64,000 nt of DNA from an uncultured Oscillibacter sp. (GTDB lineage: Bacteria > Bacillota > Clostridia > Oscillospirales > Oscillospiraceae), in contig CANAWG010000003.1 in the NCBI GenBank assembly GCA_947365245.1, positions 62,001 to 126,000 of the forward strand, in the 5' to 3' direction. Under the pieces are notes generated by a model. That model did no database searches. It was not told the origin of the DNA and saw only the letters and a program-made list of their open reading frames with translations. The position numbers were made by a program, and so were the translations under genes. This document shows positions 46,681 through 53,861 of the stretch, one piece after another (the stretch's first letter is position 1; the number at the start of each line of letters is the position of its first letter).

Positions 46681-47055
46681 TCAATCAGGCGTGTGGATTC
46701 GGACGTGTTCCACCGGGACGGTGTACGAGTCCGCCAGACCCCGGTTCATGGGCTCCGGGTCGTAGTACACGATGACCTGTGCACCGTCCTCCAGGGCGTA
46801 GATGTCGCCGAAGAGGCCGGAGAGCATTCCATCCGGCTCTCCCCAGGCGTTCAGAATCTCCTGCCGGGAAAGGCCCAGCAGAGCGGCCTCCGCCGCCTCC
46901 CGGCCCATGCCGGGCAGCGCCTCCGGACCGGCGAGCCCCGCCGGGGCGGTTTTCCCGGCCAGCAGGAGCGCCGCCGCCGTCAGCGCCGCCAGCGCCGCGG
47001 CGGGGAGCGCGCGGCCTCTGAAAAACGCCTGTGTATGTATGCCTCTCACTGCCAC
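46681..47055 (-). CDS. Small secreted/membrane protein with SmpA/BamE-like fold
   Basis: 124 residues. Starts at GTG 47055 (GGAGG 4 bases upstream), overlapping the end of the deacetylase gene, so the two are probably coupled. One hydrophobic helix (about residues 17-35, a signal anchor), then GLSRQEILNAWGEPDGMLSGLFGDIYALEDGAQVIVYYDPEP. The L-S-R-x-E-I-x-x-x-W-G-x-P-D pattern resembles SmpA/OmlA-type domains. Function unknown. Confidence 0.65.
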   Translation of the reverse strand: MAVRGIHTQAFFRGRALPAAALAALTAAALLLAGKTAPAGLAGPEALPGMGREAAEAALLGLSRQEILNAWGEPDGMLSGLFGDIYALEDGAQVIVYYDPEPMNRGLADSYTVPVEHVRIHTPD

Positions 47056-48302
47056 CGGACCTCCCGCTTGGGACGGGACTCCAGATCGATGATCTCCCGG
47101 GCGTCGTAGAACTGCTCATACCAGCTCAGGACTTTCTCACTGCCCCGCAGTGTGGTCCCGTCGGGGTGGAGCCGGTCGCAGATCACCGCGGAGATGTCGC
47201 CCTTAATCTTGGAGTAGGAGCTGATCCCCACGGAGGCGAAGACCCGGAAGCCCTGGTCGTGGAGATACTGGAAGATGGGGCCCGTCTGATGCACGTCGTC
47301 CCCGTCGGGCCGGGCGCCGTGGGGGTAGTAGAGGATCGGCGTCTGGCCCACCAGGGAGCCCACCTCGTCCAGCCACTTCTCCGTGTCGGCCTTGACGGTC
47401 TCCAGGGGCTTTTTGGCCAGGTTGATGTGGCCCCAGGTGTGGCTGCCGAAGGTCCAGCCGGTGCGCTTGAGCTCTTCGATGATGGGCTTCACCGCCTCCC
47501 GCTCCCGCTGGCGGTTCTCCTCGTGCTCCGCCGACTGGTCGTCTTTTTCCGTCTGGGTGCGGTAGCCCAGGATGCCGCAGTAGCCGGTGAGGCTCAGGCT
47601 GGCCTTGGCGCCGAAAGGGGAGAAGTCCGGGTGCTCCTCCACGAACTTGTCCAGCATGGGGATGGCGTCCAGGTCCCGGCTGACCACCTCGTTGCCCTGG
47701 GGGTCCTTGCCCCAGGAGGCGATTTTGCCGTCGTCGCCGATGATGAGCTTGTAAGTAAAGCCGTTTTCCAGCATATAGGGGTAGTAGTTGGTGTCGTCGT
47801 AGGAGAAGACCACCGGCTTTTTCCCCTCCGGGAGATACAGGGTGTTGCGGACCATGTGGGGCTGGCCGTCCTCGCCGGTGTCCTCCCGCCACACGTCGCC
47901 GATGTCCACCAGCACGTAGCCGTTGTCGTAGACGCTCTGGAGAATTTTGGTAAACTCTCCCGCCGTCACCATGTAGTCGTCAATGCCGTCGGCCTGGGCG
48001 TCCCCGTCGAAGGCCAGCTCCGGGTAGGCCACCACCGGGTGGAAGAACAGGTGCTCCACAATGCCGTCCCAGGGGGCGTAGGCCGCGCCGTCCCGGCCGC
48101 CGCCCTCCGGCATCACCGTGGGGTCCAGAATCTCGTAGGGCACGGGCTCCGGTTCAGGTTCGATCTCCGGGGCCTCGGGGGTCTCCTCCTGGGCGGGAGG
48201 CGCGGGATCTTCCGCCGCCGGCGGAGCGGCGGGGGCCTGGCCGCAGGCGGTCAGAGACAGCAGCAGGGCCAGCAGCAGCACAAGGGCGGTAAAACGGGGC
48301 AT
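47046..48302 (-). CDS. Polysaccharide-deacetylase-like lipoprotein
   Basis: 418 residues from the ATG at 48302 (AAAGGA upstream; the frame is open to a GTG at 48335, which lies inside the inverted repeat). Lipobox LLSLTACGQ places it on the outer membrane face, followed by a proline/glutamate linker. The NodB-like domain has VVFSYDDTNYYPYMLENG at the metal-binding Asp position, TFGSHTWGHINL (His pair) and YYPHGARPDG. Likely acts on cell-wall or capsule glycans. Confidence 0.87.
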   Translation of the reverse strand: MPRFTALVLLLALLLSLTACGQAPAAPPAAEDPAPPAQEETPEAPEIEPEPEPVPYEILDPTVMPEGGGRDGAAYAPWDGIVEHLFFHPVVAYPELAFDGDAQADGIDDYMVTAGEFTKILQSVYDNGYVLVDIGDVWREDTGEDGQPHMVRNTLYLPEGKKPVVFSYDDTNYYPYMLENGFTYKLIIGDDGKIASWGKDPQGNEVVSRDLDAIPMLDKFVEEHPDFSPFGAKASLSLTGYCGILGYRTQTEKDDQSAEHEENRQREREAVKPIIEELKRTGWTFGSHTWGHINLAKKPLETVKADTEKWLDEVGSLVGQTPILYYPHGARPDGDDVHQTGPIFQYLHDQGFRVFASVGISSYSKIKGDISAVICDRLHPDGTTLRGSEKVLSWYEQFYDAREIIDLESRPKREVRWQ

Positions 48303-48319
48303 CGAAAAAACGTCCTTTC

Positions 48320-48363
48320 TGTCGAATTTTCTCACAGATACAGTATGACAGAAAATTCGACAA
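48320..48363 (-). promoter_or_regulatory. Promoter within a perfect 13-bp inverted repeat, deacetylase gene
   Basis: TGTCGAATTTTCT (48320-48332) and AGAAAATTCGACA (48350-48362) are perfect inverted copies 17 bases apart. Minus strand TTGTCG (48358-48363), a 17-base spacer and TATCTG (48335-48340) lie within, so one arm covers the -35 and the other the start of transcription. A strong candidate operator for an unidentified regulator. Confidence 0.6.
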
Positions 48364-48421
48364 AAAGAACCACAAAAAAATTACAAAAAAGAGGTGGGAA
48401 ACTGAGCGATTTGCCGGAATG

Positions 48422-48454
48422 AATCCGCCGGGAGAGAAGCTCTCCCGGCGGATT
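48422..48454 (-). terminator. Stem-loop after spoVAE
   Basis: Perfect 15-bp stem (AATCCGCCGGGAGAG, 48422-48436 / 48440-48454) with a 3-base loop, 7 bases past the spoVAE stop. No clear T-run. Confidence 0.55.
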
Positions 48455-48461
48455 GCCCGGC

Positions 48462-48818
48462 CTACCGCTTATCTCCCGGCCTGAACAGCAGCGCCATCAG
48501 CACGCCGGCGCTCACCGCCATGGTGATGCCGCCGGCCGTGGCGCTGAGGCCGCCGGTGAAGATCCCCAGCCAGCCCTGCTCGCCCACGGCCTTTTTTACC
48601 CCCTTGGCCAGGGCGTGGCCGAAGCCGGTGAGGGGCACCGTGGCCCCGGCGCCGCCCCAGTCCGCCAGGGGCTGGTAGAGGCCCACGGCGCTGATGAGCA
48701 CCCCCGCCACCACGTACCCCGTCAGAATGCGGGCGGGGGTGAGCTGGGTCTTGTCGATCAGGATCTGGCCCACGGCGCAGAGAATGCCGCCGCAGACAAA
48801 CGCGTTGAGATATTCCAT
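48462..48818 (-). CDS. spoVAE: Stage V sporulation protein AE
   Basis: 118 residues, about four membrane helices. MEYLNAFVCGGILCAVGQILIDKTQLTPARILTGYVVAGVLISAVGLYQPLADWGGAGATVPLTGFGHALAKGVKKAV is the SpoVAEb pattern. Third component of the spore Ca-dipicolinate channel. Stands alone here, without spoVAD, and 31 kb from spoVAC. Confidence 0.94.
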   Translation of the reverse strand: MEYLNAFVCGGILCAVGQILIDKTQLTPARILTGYVVAGVLISAVGLYQPLADWGGAGATVPLTGFGHALAKGVKKAVGEQGWLGIFTGGLSATAGGITMAVSAGVLMALLFRPGDKR

Positions 48819-48891
48819 ACTTTTTCCTCCCGTGGTTTTCTCTCAGTGTTTCCCACGGGCGGGAAAATATGCTTGGGGCCTGTTCAGCATC

Positions 48892-49626
48892 TCAGACAAT
48901 AAAGCCCCCGTCGGCGGTGAGGACCTGGCCGGTGAGGAAAGAGGCTTTCTCCGACGCGAAGAAAGCCACGGCGTGGGCCACGTCCTCCGGCGTACCCAGG
49001 CGGCCCAGGGGCGTCTCGGCCGCCAGCTCCCGCAGCGTCTCCTGTCCCAGGACCTGCACCATGTCCGTGTCGATGACGCCGGGGGCCACGCAGTTCACCC
49101 GGATGCCCGAGGGGGCCAGCTCCAGGGCCAGGGAGCGGGTCAGGGCGATGAGGGCCGCCTTGGTGCAGGCGTAGGCCGTCTCGCAGGAGGCCCCCCGGAG
49201 GCCCCAGATGGAGGAGATGTTGACGATGCAGCCCCGTTTCTCCGAGATCATGTGGGGCAGGACGGCCTGGATGGCGTTCCGGGCGCCCCCCAGGTTGACG
49301 CCCAGGTATCGGTTCCAGAGCTCGTCGGTGATGTCCTGGAACAGGCACTGGCCCGCGACGCCGGCGTTGTTCACCAGCAGCTCCACGGGGCCCAGGGTCT
49401 CCGCCGCCGCCCGGGCCATCTCCTCCACGGCGGCGCGGTCAGCCACGTCCGCCTGAAAGGCCATGGCCCTGCGCCCCTCGGCCCGCAGGGTGGACACCAC
49501 CTCCTCCGCGGCCTCTTTGTGCTGGAGATAGTTGACGCAGACAGGCCAGCCCTCCCGGGCCAGGGCCAGCGCGGTGGCCCGGCCGATGCCCCGGGAGGAG
49601 CCGGTGACCAGTGCGGAACGGTTCAT
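48892..49626 (-). CDS. Short-chain dehydrogenase/reductase, FabG-like
   Basis: 244 residues from the ATG at 49626 (GGAAAGGA upstream). Cofactor loop ALVTGSSRGIGRATALALA, NNAG (LLVNNAGVAG), and catalytic Ser and Tyr-x3-Lys in VNISSIWGLRGASCETAYACTKAAL. It could be a 3-oxoacyl-ACP reductase, but no fatty acid genes are adjacent, so the substrate is open. Confidence 0.88.
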   Translation of the reverse strand: MNRSALVTGSSRGIGRATALALAREGWPVCVNYLQHKEAAEEVVSTLRAEGRRAMAFQADVADRAAVEEMARAAAETLGPVELLVNNAGVAGQCLFQDITDELWNRYLGVNLGGARNAIQAVLPHMISEKRGCIVNISSIWGLRGASCETAYACTKAALIALTRSLALELAPSGIRVNCVAPGVIDTDMVQVLGQETLRELAAETPLGRLGTPEDVAHAVAFFASEKASFLTGQVLTADGGFIV

Positions 49627-49740
49627 AAAACCAGTCCTTTCCGATTTGAATTTCCCCCGTATTATACCAGCTTTTGCCTTGGATGGAAACAGGGATTTTC
49701 CCGCCGGGGCGGCGGCCGCAGTCCCCCGCCGTTTTTTCCC

Positions 49741-49769
49741 TTGCGGTTTCCGCCATTTTGTGAGATAAT
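49741..49769 (+). promoter_or_regulatory. Promoter of degV-traX genes
   Basis: TTGCGG (49741-49746), 17-base spacer, GATAAT (49764-49769). Confidence 0.55.
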
Positions 49770-49813
49770 GCATTGAATACTATTTTGCCTTGCTGGAAAG
49801 CTGGAGATGAATT

Positions 49814-50680
49814 ATGATTCCACAAAAAATCGCCCTGCTGACGGACTCCTGCGCGGACCTCTCCCCCCGTCTGGCGGAGGAGAACCACATCTATCGGGTG
49901 CCGCTGCGGATTTTGTGCGCCGACGGGGAGTACTCCGACGGCGTGGACATCTTTGGAGCGGACATCTACGCCCGCCTCCGCGCCGGGGAGCTGCCCCAGA
50001 CCTCCCTGCCCTCCGGGGAGGACATTGAGAAGACCCTGCGGCGGATCGTCATGGACGGGTACGACGGCGTCATCGCCGTGATGCTCTCCAGCGGCCTCTC
50101 CGGCACCTACAACCTGGTGCGCCTCATCGGCGAGGAGTGCCGGGGGATGCTGCCGGTAAAGGTGTACGACTCCCTCAGCGGGTCCCTGGGCATGGGGATG
50201 ACCCTCCTCCAGCTGGCGGAGGACATCCGCGGCGGGATGGAGTGGAAGGAGCTGACGGAGCGCCGGGTGCCCCGGCTGCTGGCGGGGAGCCGCCCGTTCT
50301 TCTCTGTGGACACGCTGGAGTATCTGCTCAAGGGCGGGCGCATCGGCAAGGTCACCGCCACGGCGGGAACGCTGCTGCAGATCAAGCCCATCATCACCTT
50401 CGCCCCCGACGGGCAATTGCAGTCCGTGGCCAAGGTGCGGGGCCGCAACCAGGTGATGGACAAGCTGGTGGCCATGGCGGTAAAGGCCTGCGGGGAGCAC
50501 AGGCGGTACAATCTGGCGGTGGCCAACGGCGGCGCGCCGGAGGAGATGGAGATCGTGCGCCAGCGGCTCATGACCGCCCTGCCGGACTACGACCACATCT
50601 GGGAGGGCGAGATCGACGGCACGCTGAGCGTCTACATCGGCGACGGGGTGCTGGGCGCCGCCGTGCAGGTGCTGGACTGA
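49814..50680 (+). CDS. DegV-family fatty acid-binding protein
   Basis: 288 residues. KIALLTDSCADLSPRLAEENHIYRVPLRI at the start, TSLPSGEDIEKTL, VMLSSGLSGTYN and the central FFSVDTLEYLLKGGRIGKVTATAGTLLQIKPII, all typical of DegV/FakB. FakB proteins present fatty acids to the kinase FakA, which is not in the window. Confidence 0.93.
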   Translation: MIPQKIALLTDSCADLSPRLAEENHIYRVPLRILCADGEYSDGVDIFGADIYARLRAGELPQTSLPSGEDIEKTLRRIVMDGYDGVIAVMLSSGLSGTYNLVRLIGEECRGMLPVKVYDSLSGSLGMGMTLLQLAEDIRGGMEWKELTERRVPRLLAGSRPFFSVDTLEYLLKGGRIGKVTATAGTLLQIKPIITFAPDGQLQSVAKVRGRNQVMDKLVAMAVKACGEHRRYNLAVANGGAPEEMEIVRQRLMTALPDYDHIWEGEIDGTLSVYIGDGVLGAAVQVLD

Positions 50681-50694
50681 GAGGCGGGAAGACG

Positions 50695-51435
50695 ATGGAG
50701 AGAACCCCGGGAGGCATCCGCCTCACCGCCGCGCACCTGCGGTGGATCGCCCTGGGGGCCATGCTGCTGGACCACCTGTGGGCCATGGTGGTGCCCGGGA
50801 GCCAGTGGATGACCTACGTGGGGCGGATCGCCTTTCCCATCTTCGCCTTTCAGATCGCGGAGGGGGCCCGCCATACCTCCGATTTCCGGCGCTACGCTCT
50901 GCGGCTGCTGGCCTTTGCCCTGGTATCGGAGATCCCCTTTGACCTGATGTACGCCAGCACGGTGTTCTACCCGTTCCACCAGAACGTGATGTTCACGCTG
51001 CTGCTGGGCCTGCTGGCCGTCCGGGGACTGGACCGGGCGAGACGGAAGCGGACGGCGGGAGCCGCCGCCCTGGGGGCGCTGGGCCTGCTGGCCGCCTGGC
51101 TGGCGGGGACCATCGGCATGGTGGACTACGGCGGCATGGGCGTTTTGACCGTGGCGGTGTTTTACGTGTTCCGGGGGTTCCCCCTGGCCCGACTGGGCCA
51201 GCTGGCGTGCCTCGTTTTGCTGAACATGGTGTTTTTCAAGGGGGAGTATGTCTCCCTGGAGATTCTGGGACACGCCGTGGAGCTCCAGACCCAGGGCTTC
51301 GCCCTGCTGGCGCTGATCCCCATCTGGCTCTACGGCGGGGAGAAAGGCCGGGGCGGCCGGGCGCTTCAGTACGGGTCCTACGTCTTTTATCCCCTGCACA
51401 TGCTGGTGCTGTACCTGGTCAAATTCCTGGCGTAA
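50695..51435 (+). CDS. TraX-family membrane protein
   Basis: 246 residues from the ATG at 50695, 14 bases after degV. About eight membrane helices. The TraX pattern is present: LRWIALGAMLLDHLWAMV, MTYVGRIAFPIFAFQIAEGARHTSDFRRYALRLLAFALVSEIPFDLMY and HQNVMFTLLLGLL. TraX acetylates F pilin, but the chromosomal family is broad acyltransferase-like and unrelated to conjugation here. Confidence 0.88.
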   Translation: MERTPGGIRLTAAHLRWIALGAMLLDHLWAMVVPGSQWMTYVGRIAFPIFAFQIAEGARHTSDFRRYALRLLAFALVSEIPFDLMYASTVFYPFHQNVMFTLLLGLLAVRGLDRARRKRTAGAAALGALGLLAAWLAGTIGMVDYGGMGVLTVAVFYVFRGFPLARLGQLACLVLLNMVFFKGEYVSLEILGHAVELQTQGFALLALIPIWLYGGEKGRGGRALQYGSYVFYPLHMLVLYLVKFLA

Positions 51436-51446
51436 ACGGCAAAAAC

Positions 51447-51476
51447 GCGGCCCCGGAACTCTCGTTCCGGGGCCGC
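51447..51476. terminator. Terminator between traX and the XRE gene
   Basis: 13-bp stem (51447-51459 / 51464-51476, GCGGCCCCGGAAC) with an A-run before it, which favours minus-strand termination, and weak T on the plus side. Confidence 0.72.
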
Positions 51477-51484
51477 TTCGCCTC

Positions 51485-52069
51485 CTATACCAGCTGATAG
51501 AAGAGGCCGTGCCGGGAGCAGTGCCACAGCAGCTTCCCATGGCCGATGGCGGGGAGCCGGACCTGGAGGCCCCACTCCGGGTACTGCCTGCGCAGCATCA
51601 GGCTGTCCCCGGTCAGCAGGGCCGCAAAGGTGATATAGTGGTCCTTGGACATGGGGTGGCTGGATGTGATGAAGAGGTCGTTTTCCACCGTCTCCACGGT
51701 GAGGCGGTCGGCGCCCTCCGCCTTTTGGGGCCGGGCCGCCTCCAGCCGCTTGCCGCAGCAGGAGACGGAGGCCTCCGCCATGGCGGTGATGACGTTGCCG
51801 CAGTCGGGGCAGATATAGAACGCTGTCTTTTTCATGTTTCCTCCCAGCGCCTCCCGGGCGTCCAGCTCTCCGGTGAGAAGCTGGTCCAGGTCGACGTGAA
51901 AAATATCGGACAGCTCCGGCAGGAGGGACAGGTCGGGACAGCCCATGCCCCGCTCCCATTTGCTGACGGCCTTGTCGCTGATGTTCATCCGCTCCGCCAG
52001 CTGGCGCTGGGTCAGCCCCCGCTCCTGCCGCAGGCGGCGGATCAGCCCGCCGATCTTGGTGTGGTCCAT
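51485..52069 (-). CDS. XRE-family regulator with desulfoferrodoxin-like C-terminal domain
   Basis: 194 residues from the ATG at 52069 (AAAGGAGG upstream). Helix-turn-helix (IGGLIRRLRQERGLTQRQLAERMNISDKAVSKWERGMGCPDLSLLPELSDIF), then CPDCGNVITAM...CCGKRL (rubredoxin-like cysteines), then SSHPMSKDHYITFAALLTGDSLML and GHGKLLWHCSRHGLFYQL. The last parts match the superoxide-reductase/desulfoferrodoxin fold with candidate His and Cys iron ligands. Possibly an iron-based sensor of oxygen species. Confidence 0.85.
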   Translation of the reverse strand: MDHTKIGGLIRRLRQERGLTQRQLAERMNISDKAVSKWERGMGCPDLSLLPELSDIFHVDLDQLLTGELDAREALGGNMKKTAFYICPDCGNVITAMAEASVSCCGKRLEAARPQKAEGADRLTVETVENDLFITSSHPMSKDHYITFAALLTGDSLMLRRQYPEWGLQVRLPAIGHGKLLWHCSRHGLFYQLV

Positions 52070-52133
52070 GTGCCGCGCCTCCTTTTTCGTCTCGCAGTAT
52101 ACGCCGCGTCTCCCACGGCCGTCCATGGGGTTC

Positions 52134-52163
52134 ATTATACAGGATGCCCCGGGAAAAAAGCAA
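52134..52163 (-). promoter_or_regulatory. Promoter of the XRE-type regulator
   Basis: Minus strand TTGCTT (52158-52163), 18-base spacer, TATAAT (52134-52139). Confidence 0.65.
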
Positions 52164-52178
52164 TCTACGCTCCGTAGA
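52164..52178. promoter_or_regulatory. Palindromic site between divergent XRE and TetR genes
   Basis: TCTACG-CTC-CGTAGA, a perfect 15-bp palindrome just upstream of both -35 elements. Candidate operator for one of the two regulators. Confidence 0.5.
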
Positions 52179-52190
52179 GCGGATTTTGAT

Positions 52191-52219
52191 TTGCGCATCG
52201 TTCCGGGATGTGGTATGCT
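52191..52219 (+). promoter_or_regulatory. Promoter of the TetR-type gene
   Basis: TTGCGC (52191-52196), 17-base spacer, TATGCT (52214-52219), 24 bases before the ATG. Confidence 0.65.
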
Positions 52220-52243
52220 GGAGAATAGAGAGGGGGCGGGATC

Positions 52244-52852
52244 ATGCCGAGGAAGAACACCCGAAACACCAGGGGGCGGATCATCTCCGCCGCCTGGAGG
52301 CTGTTCTACGAGCAGGGCTACGAGGAGACCACCGTGGAGGACATCGTCTTCGAGTCGGAGACCTCCAAGGGCTCTTTCTACCACTACTTCGACGGCAAGG
52401 ACGCGCTGCTGGGGACGCTGGCCAACGTGTTCGACGAGAAGTACGAGGAGCTGATGAAGGTCATGGACCCGCACCTGAACGCCATGGAGAAGCTGGCGTA
52501 CCTGAACCACGAGCTCTTCGCCATGATCGACGGGGGCGTGTCCATGGACCTGCTGGCCCGGCTGCTGTCCACCCAGCTGCTGGCCCGGGGGGAAAAGCAC
52601 CTGCTGGACCGGAACCGCACCTACTTCAAGCTCCTGCGGCGGATCATCGCCGAGGGCCAGCAGGCGGGCCAGCTGCGGACGGACCGCACGGTGAACGACA
52701 TTGTCAAGGCCTACGCCCTGTGGGAGCGGGCGCTGCTGTACGACTGGTGCCTGTGCGGCGGGGAGTACTCCCTGGTGGCCTATACCGACAGCATGACGCC
52801 CATGTTTCTGGAGAGCTACCGGGCCCCGGGACAGAAAGCGGATGCGGAATAG
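52244..52852 (+). CDS. TetR-family transcriptional regulator
   Basis: 202 residues. N-terminal TetR helix-turn-helix (RGRIISAAWRLFYEQGYEETTVEDIVFESETSKGSFYHYFDGKDALL) and an all-helical ligand domain. The ligand is unknown. The exporter gene downstream (53040) is the nearest candidate target, although a strong terminator separates them. Confidence 0.92.
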   Translation: MPRKNTRNTRGRIISAAWRLFYEQGYEETTVEDIVFESETSKGSFYHYFDGKDALLGTLANVFDEKYEELMKVMDPHLNAMEKLAYLNHELFAMIDGGVSMDLLARLLSTQLLARGEKHLLDRNRTYFKLLRRIIAEGQQAGQLRTDRTVNDIVKAYALWERALLYDWCLCGGEYSLVAYTDSMTPMFLESYRAPGQKADAE

Positions 52853-52890
52853 AAAAAAGCGGCGGCCCCGCCGGGGGCCGCCGCTTTTTT
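52853..52890. terminator. Terminator of the TetR-type gene
   Basis: AAAAAAGCGGCGGCCCC ... GGGGCCGCCGCTTTTTT, a 17-bp stem with A6/T6 ends, directly after the stop. Confidence 0.9.
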
Positions 52891-52954
52891 CTGCTTCGCC
52901 CCGGCGGCGCCCCTCCCCCCGGCGGAAAACGTGGGAGAGATTTTCTGGAAACGG

Positions 52955-52983
52955 TTGCGCGCCGTCTGCGTATATGTTACAAT
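52955..52983 (+). promoter_or_regulatory. Promoter of the small multidrug export gene
   Basis: TTGCGC (52955-52960), 17-base spacer, TACAAT (52978-52983). Confidence 0.68.
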
Positions 52984-53039
52984 TGCACGGCAAAATACAG
53001 CTGGATATCGATAGACAGCACGGACATGGGTGGAGTAGT

Positions 53040-53492
53040 TTGAGAACAGTTTGGATGACATTTTTTATGGCGATGCTGCCGGTGGTGGAGCTGCGGGGGG
53101 CCATTCCCTTCGGCGTGGCCGCCGGACTGCATCCCCTGACGGCCATGGGGGCGGCGATTTTGGGAAACCTCTTTCCGGTGCCCCTGATTCTGCTGCTGCT
53201 CCGGCGGGTCTTCCGCTGGCTGCGGCGCGTTCCCCGGCTGGGGGCGTGGATCGACCGCCTGGAGCGCCGGGCGCACCTGAAGGGGCGGAAGGTCCGCAAA
53301 TACCGGCTCCTTGGCCTGGTGCTGCTGGTGGCCGTCCCCCTGCCGGGCACCGGGGCCTGGACGGGGGCGCTGGTGGCGGACGTGCTGGACATCCGGATGC
53401 GGACGGCCCTGCCGGCCATCGTTCTGGGCGTGGTCATCGCCGGCGTTGCCGTGACCGCCATGACCTGCGGGGTCGCGGGCTTATTAATATAA
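53040..53492 (+). CDS. Small multi-drug export (Sm_multidrug_ex) family protein
   Basis: 150 residues if translation begins at TTG 53040 (TGGAG upstream; relatives begin at this point). An internal ATG at 53055 is the alternative. About four membrane helices; AMLPVVELRGAIPFGVAAGLHPLTAMGAAILGNLFPVPLILLLL is the family signature, with PLPGTGAWTGALVADVLDI in the second half. A transport role is assigned by family name only. Confidence 0.85.
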   Translation: MRTVWMTFFMAMLPVVELRGAIPFGVAAGLHPLTAMGAAILGNLFPVPLILLLLRRVFRWLRRVPRLGAWIDRLERRAHLKGRKVRKYRLLGLVLLVAVPLPGTGAWTGALVADVLDIRMRTALPAIVLGVVIAGVAVTAMTCGVAGLLI

Positions 53493-53558
53493 TTATAATG
53501 GAGGCGGCTATCAATCGCCCGCCCCCCGGAGATCCGCCGCCCCCGGAGGCCCCCGCAG

Positions 53559-53579
53559 GGCCCGCCGGGGCGGCGGGCC
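53559..53579 (+). terminator. Possible terminator after the small multidrug export gene
   Basis: GGCCCGCC (53559-53566) and GGCGGGCC (53572-53579), followed by ATTTCTCCC. Weak T-run. Confidence 0.4.
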
Positions 53580-53662
53580 ATTTCTCCCTGGCGCCGTCCG
53601 AATACCGGGAGATTTCTGAAAAACGTCAATGTTACAGTTACATTACAACCCATAAAAACCTA

Positions 53663-53691
53663 TTGCATTTTATTTTTCGCTCTGTTATCAT
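53663..53691 (+). promoter_or_regulatory. Promoter of the S-layer gene
   Basis: TTGCAT (53663-53668), 17-base spacer, TATCAT (53686-53691), in an AT-rich stretch. It gives a leader of about 165 bases with a stem CGGTATA...TATACCG (53730-53770) before a strong AAAGGAGGAAAG site. Long structured leaders and strong sites are usual for S-layer genes. Confidence 0.75.
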
Positions 53692-53861
53692 GCAAACTGA
53701 ACAAACGAAGAGGGGCCCCCGGCTGCCCGGTATAGATACAGCTCAGGCTAGCCGCGGTATGTATACCGTGTAAAAGGGAGATCCTCCGAGGGCGTTCAAG
53801 AACTTCATGCCGAAAGGCCCCCCGGGCCGGACGGTAAATAAAAAAGGAGGAAAGATCCACC

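Noticed and set aside
51485-53653. Reading the XRE regulator as the C-terminal end of a 722-residue protein
   Set aside because: The upstream part is antisense to the TetR and exporter genes and is low complexity. The true start at 52069 has a strong ribosome site and promoter.
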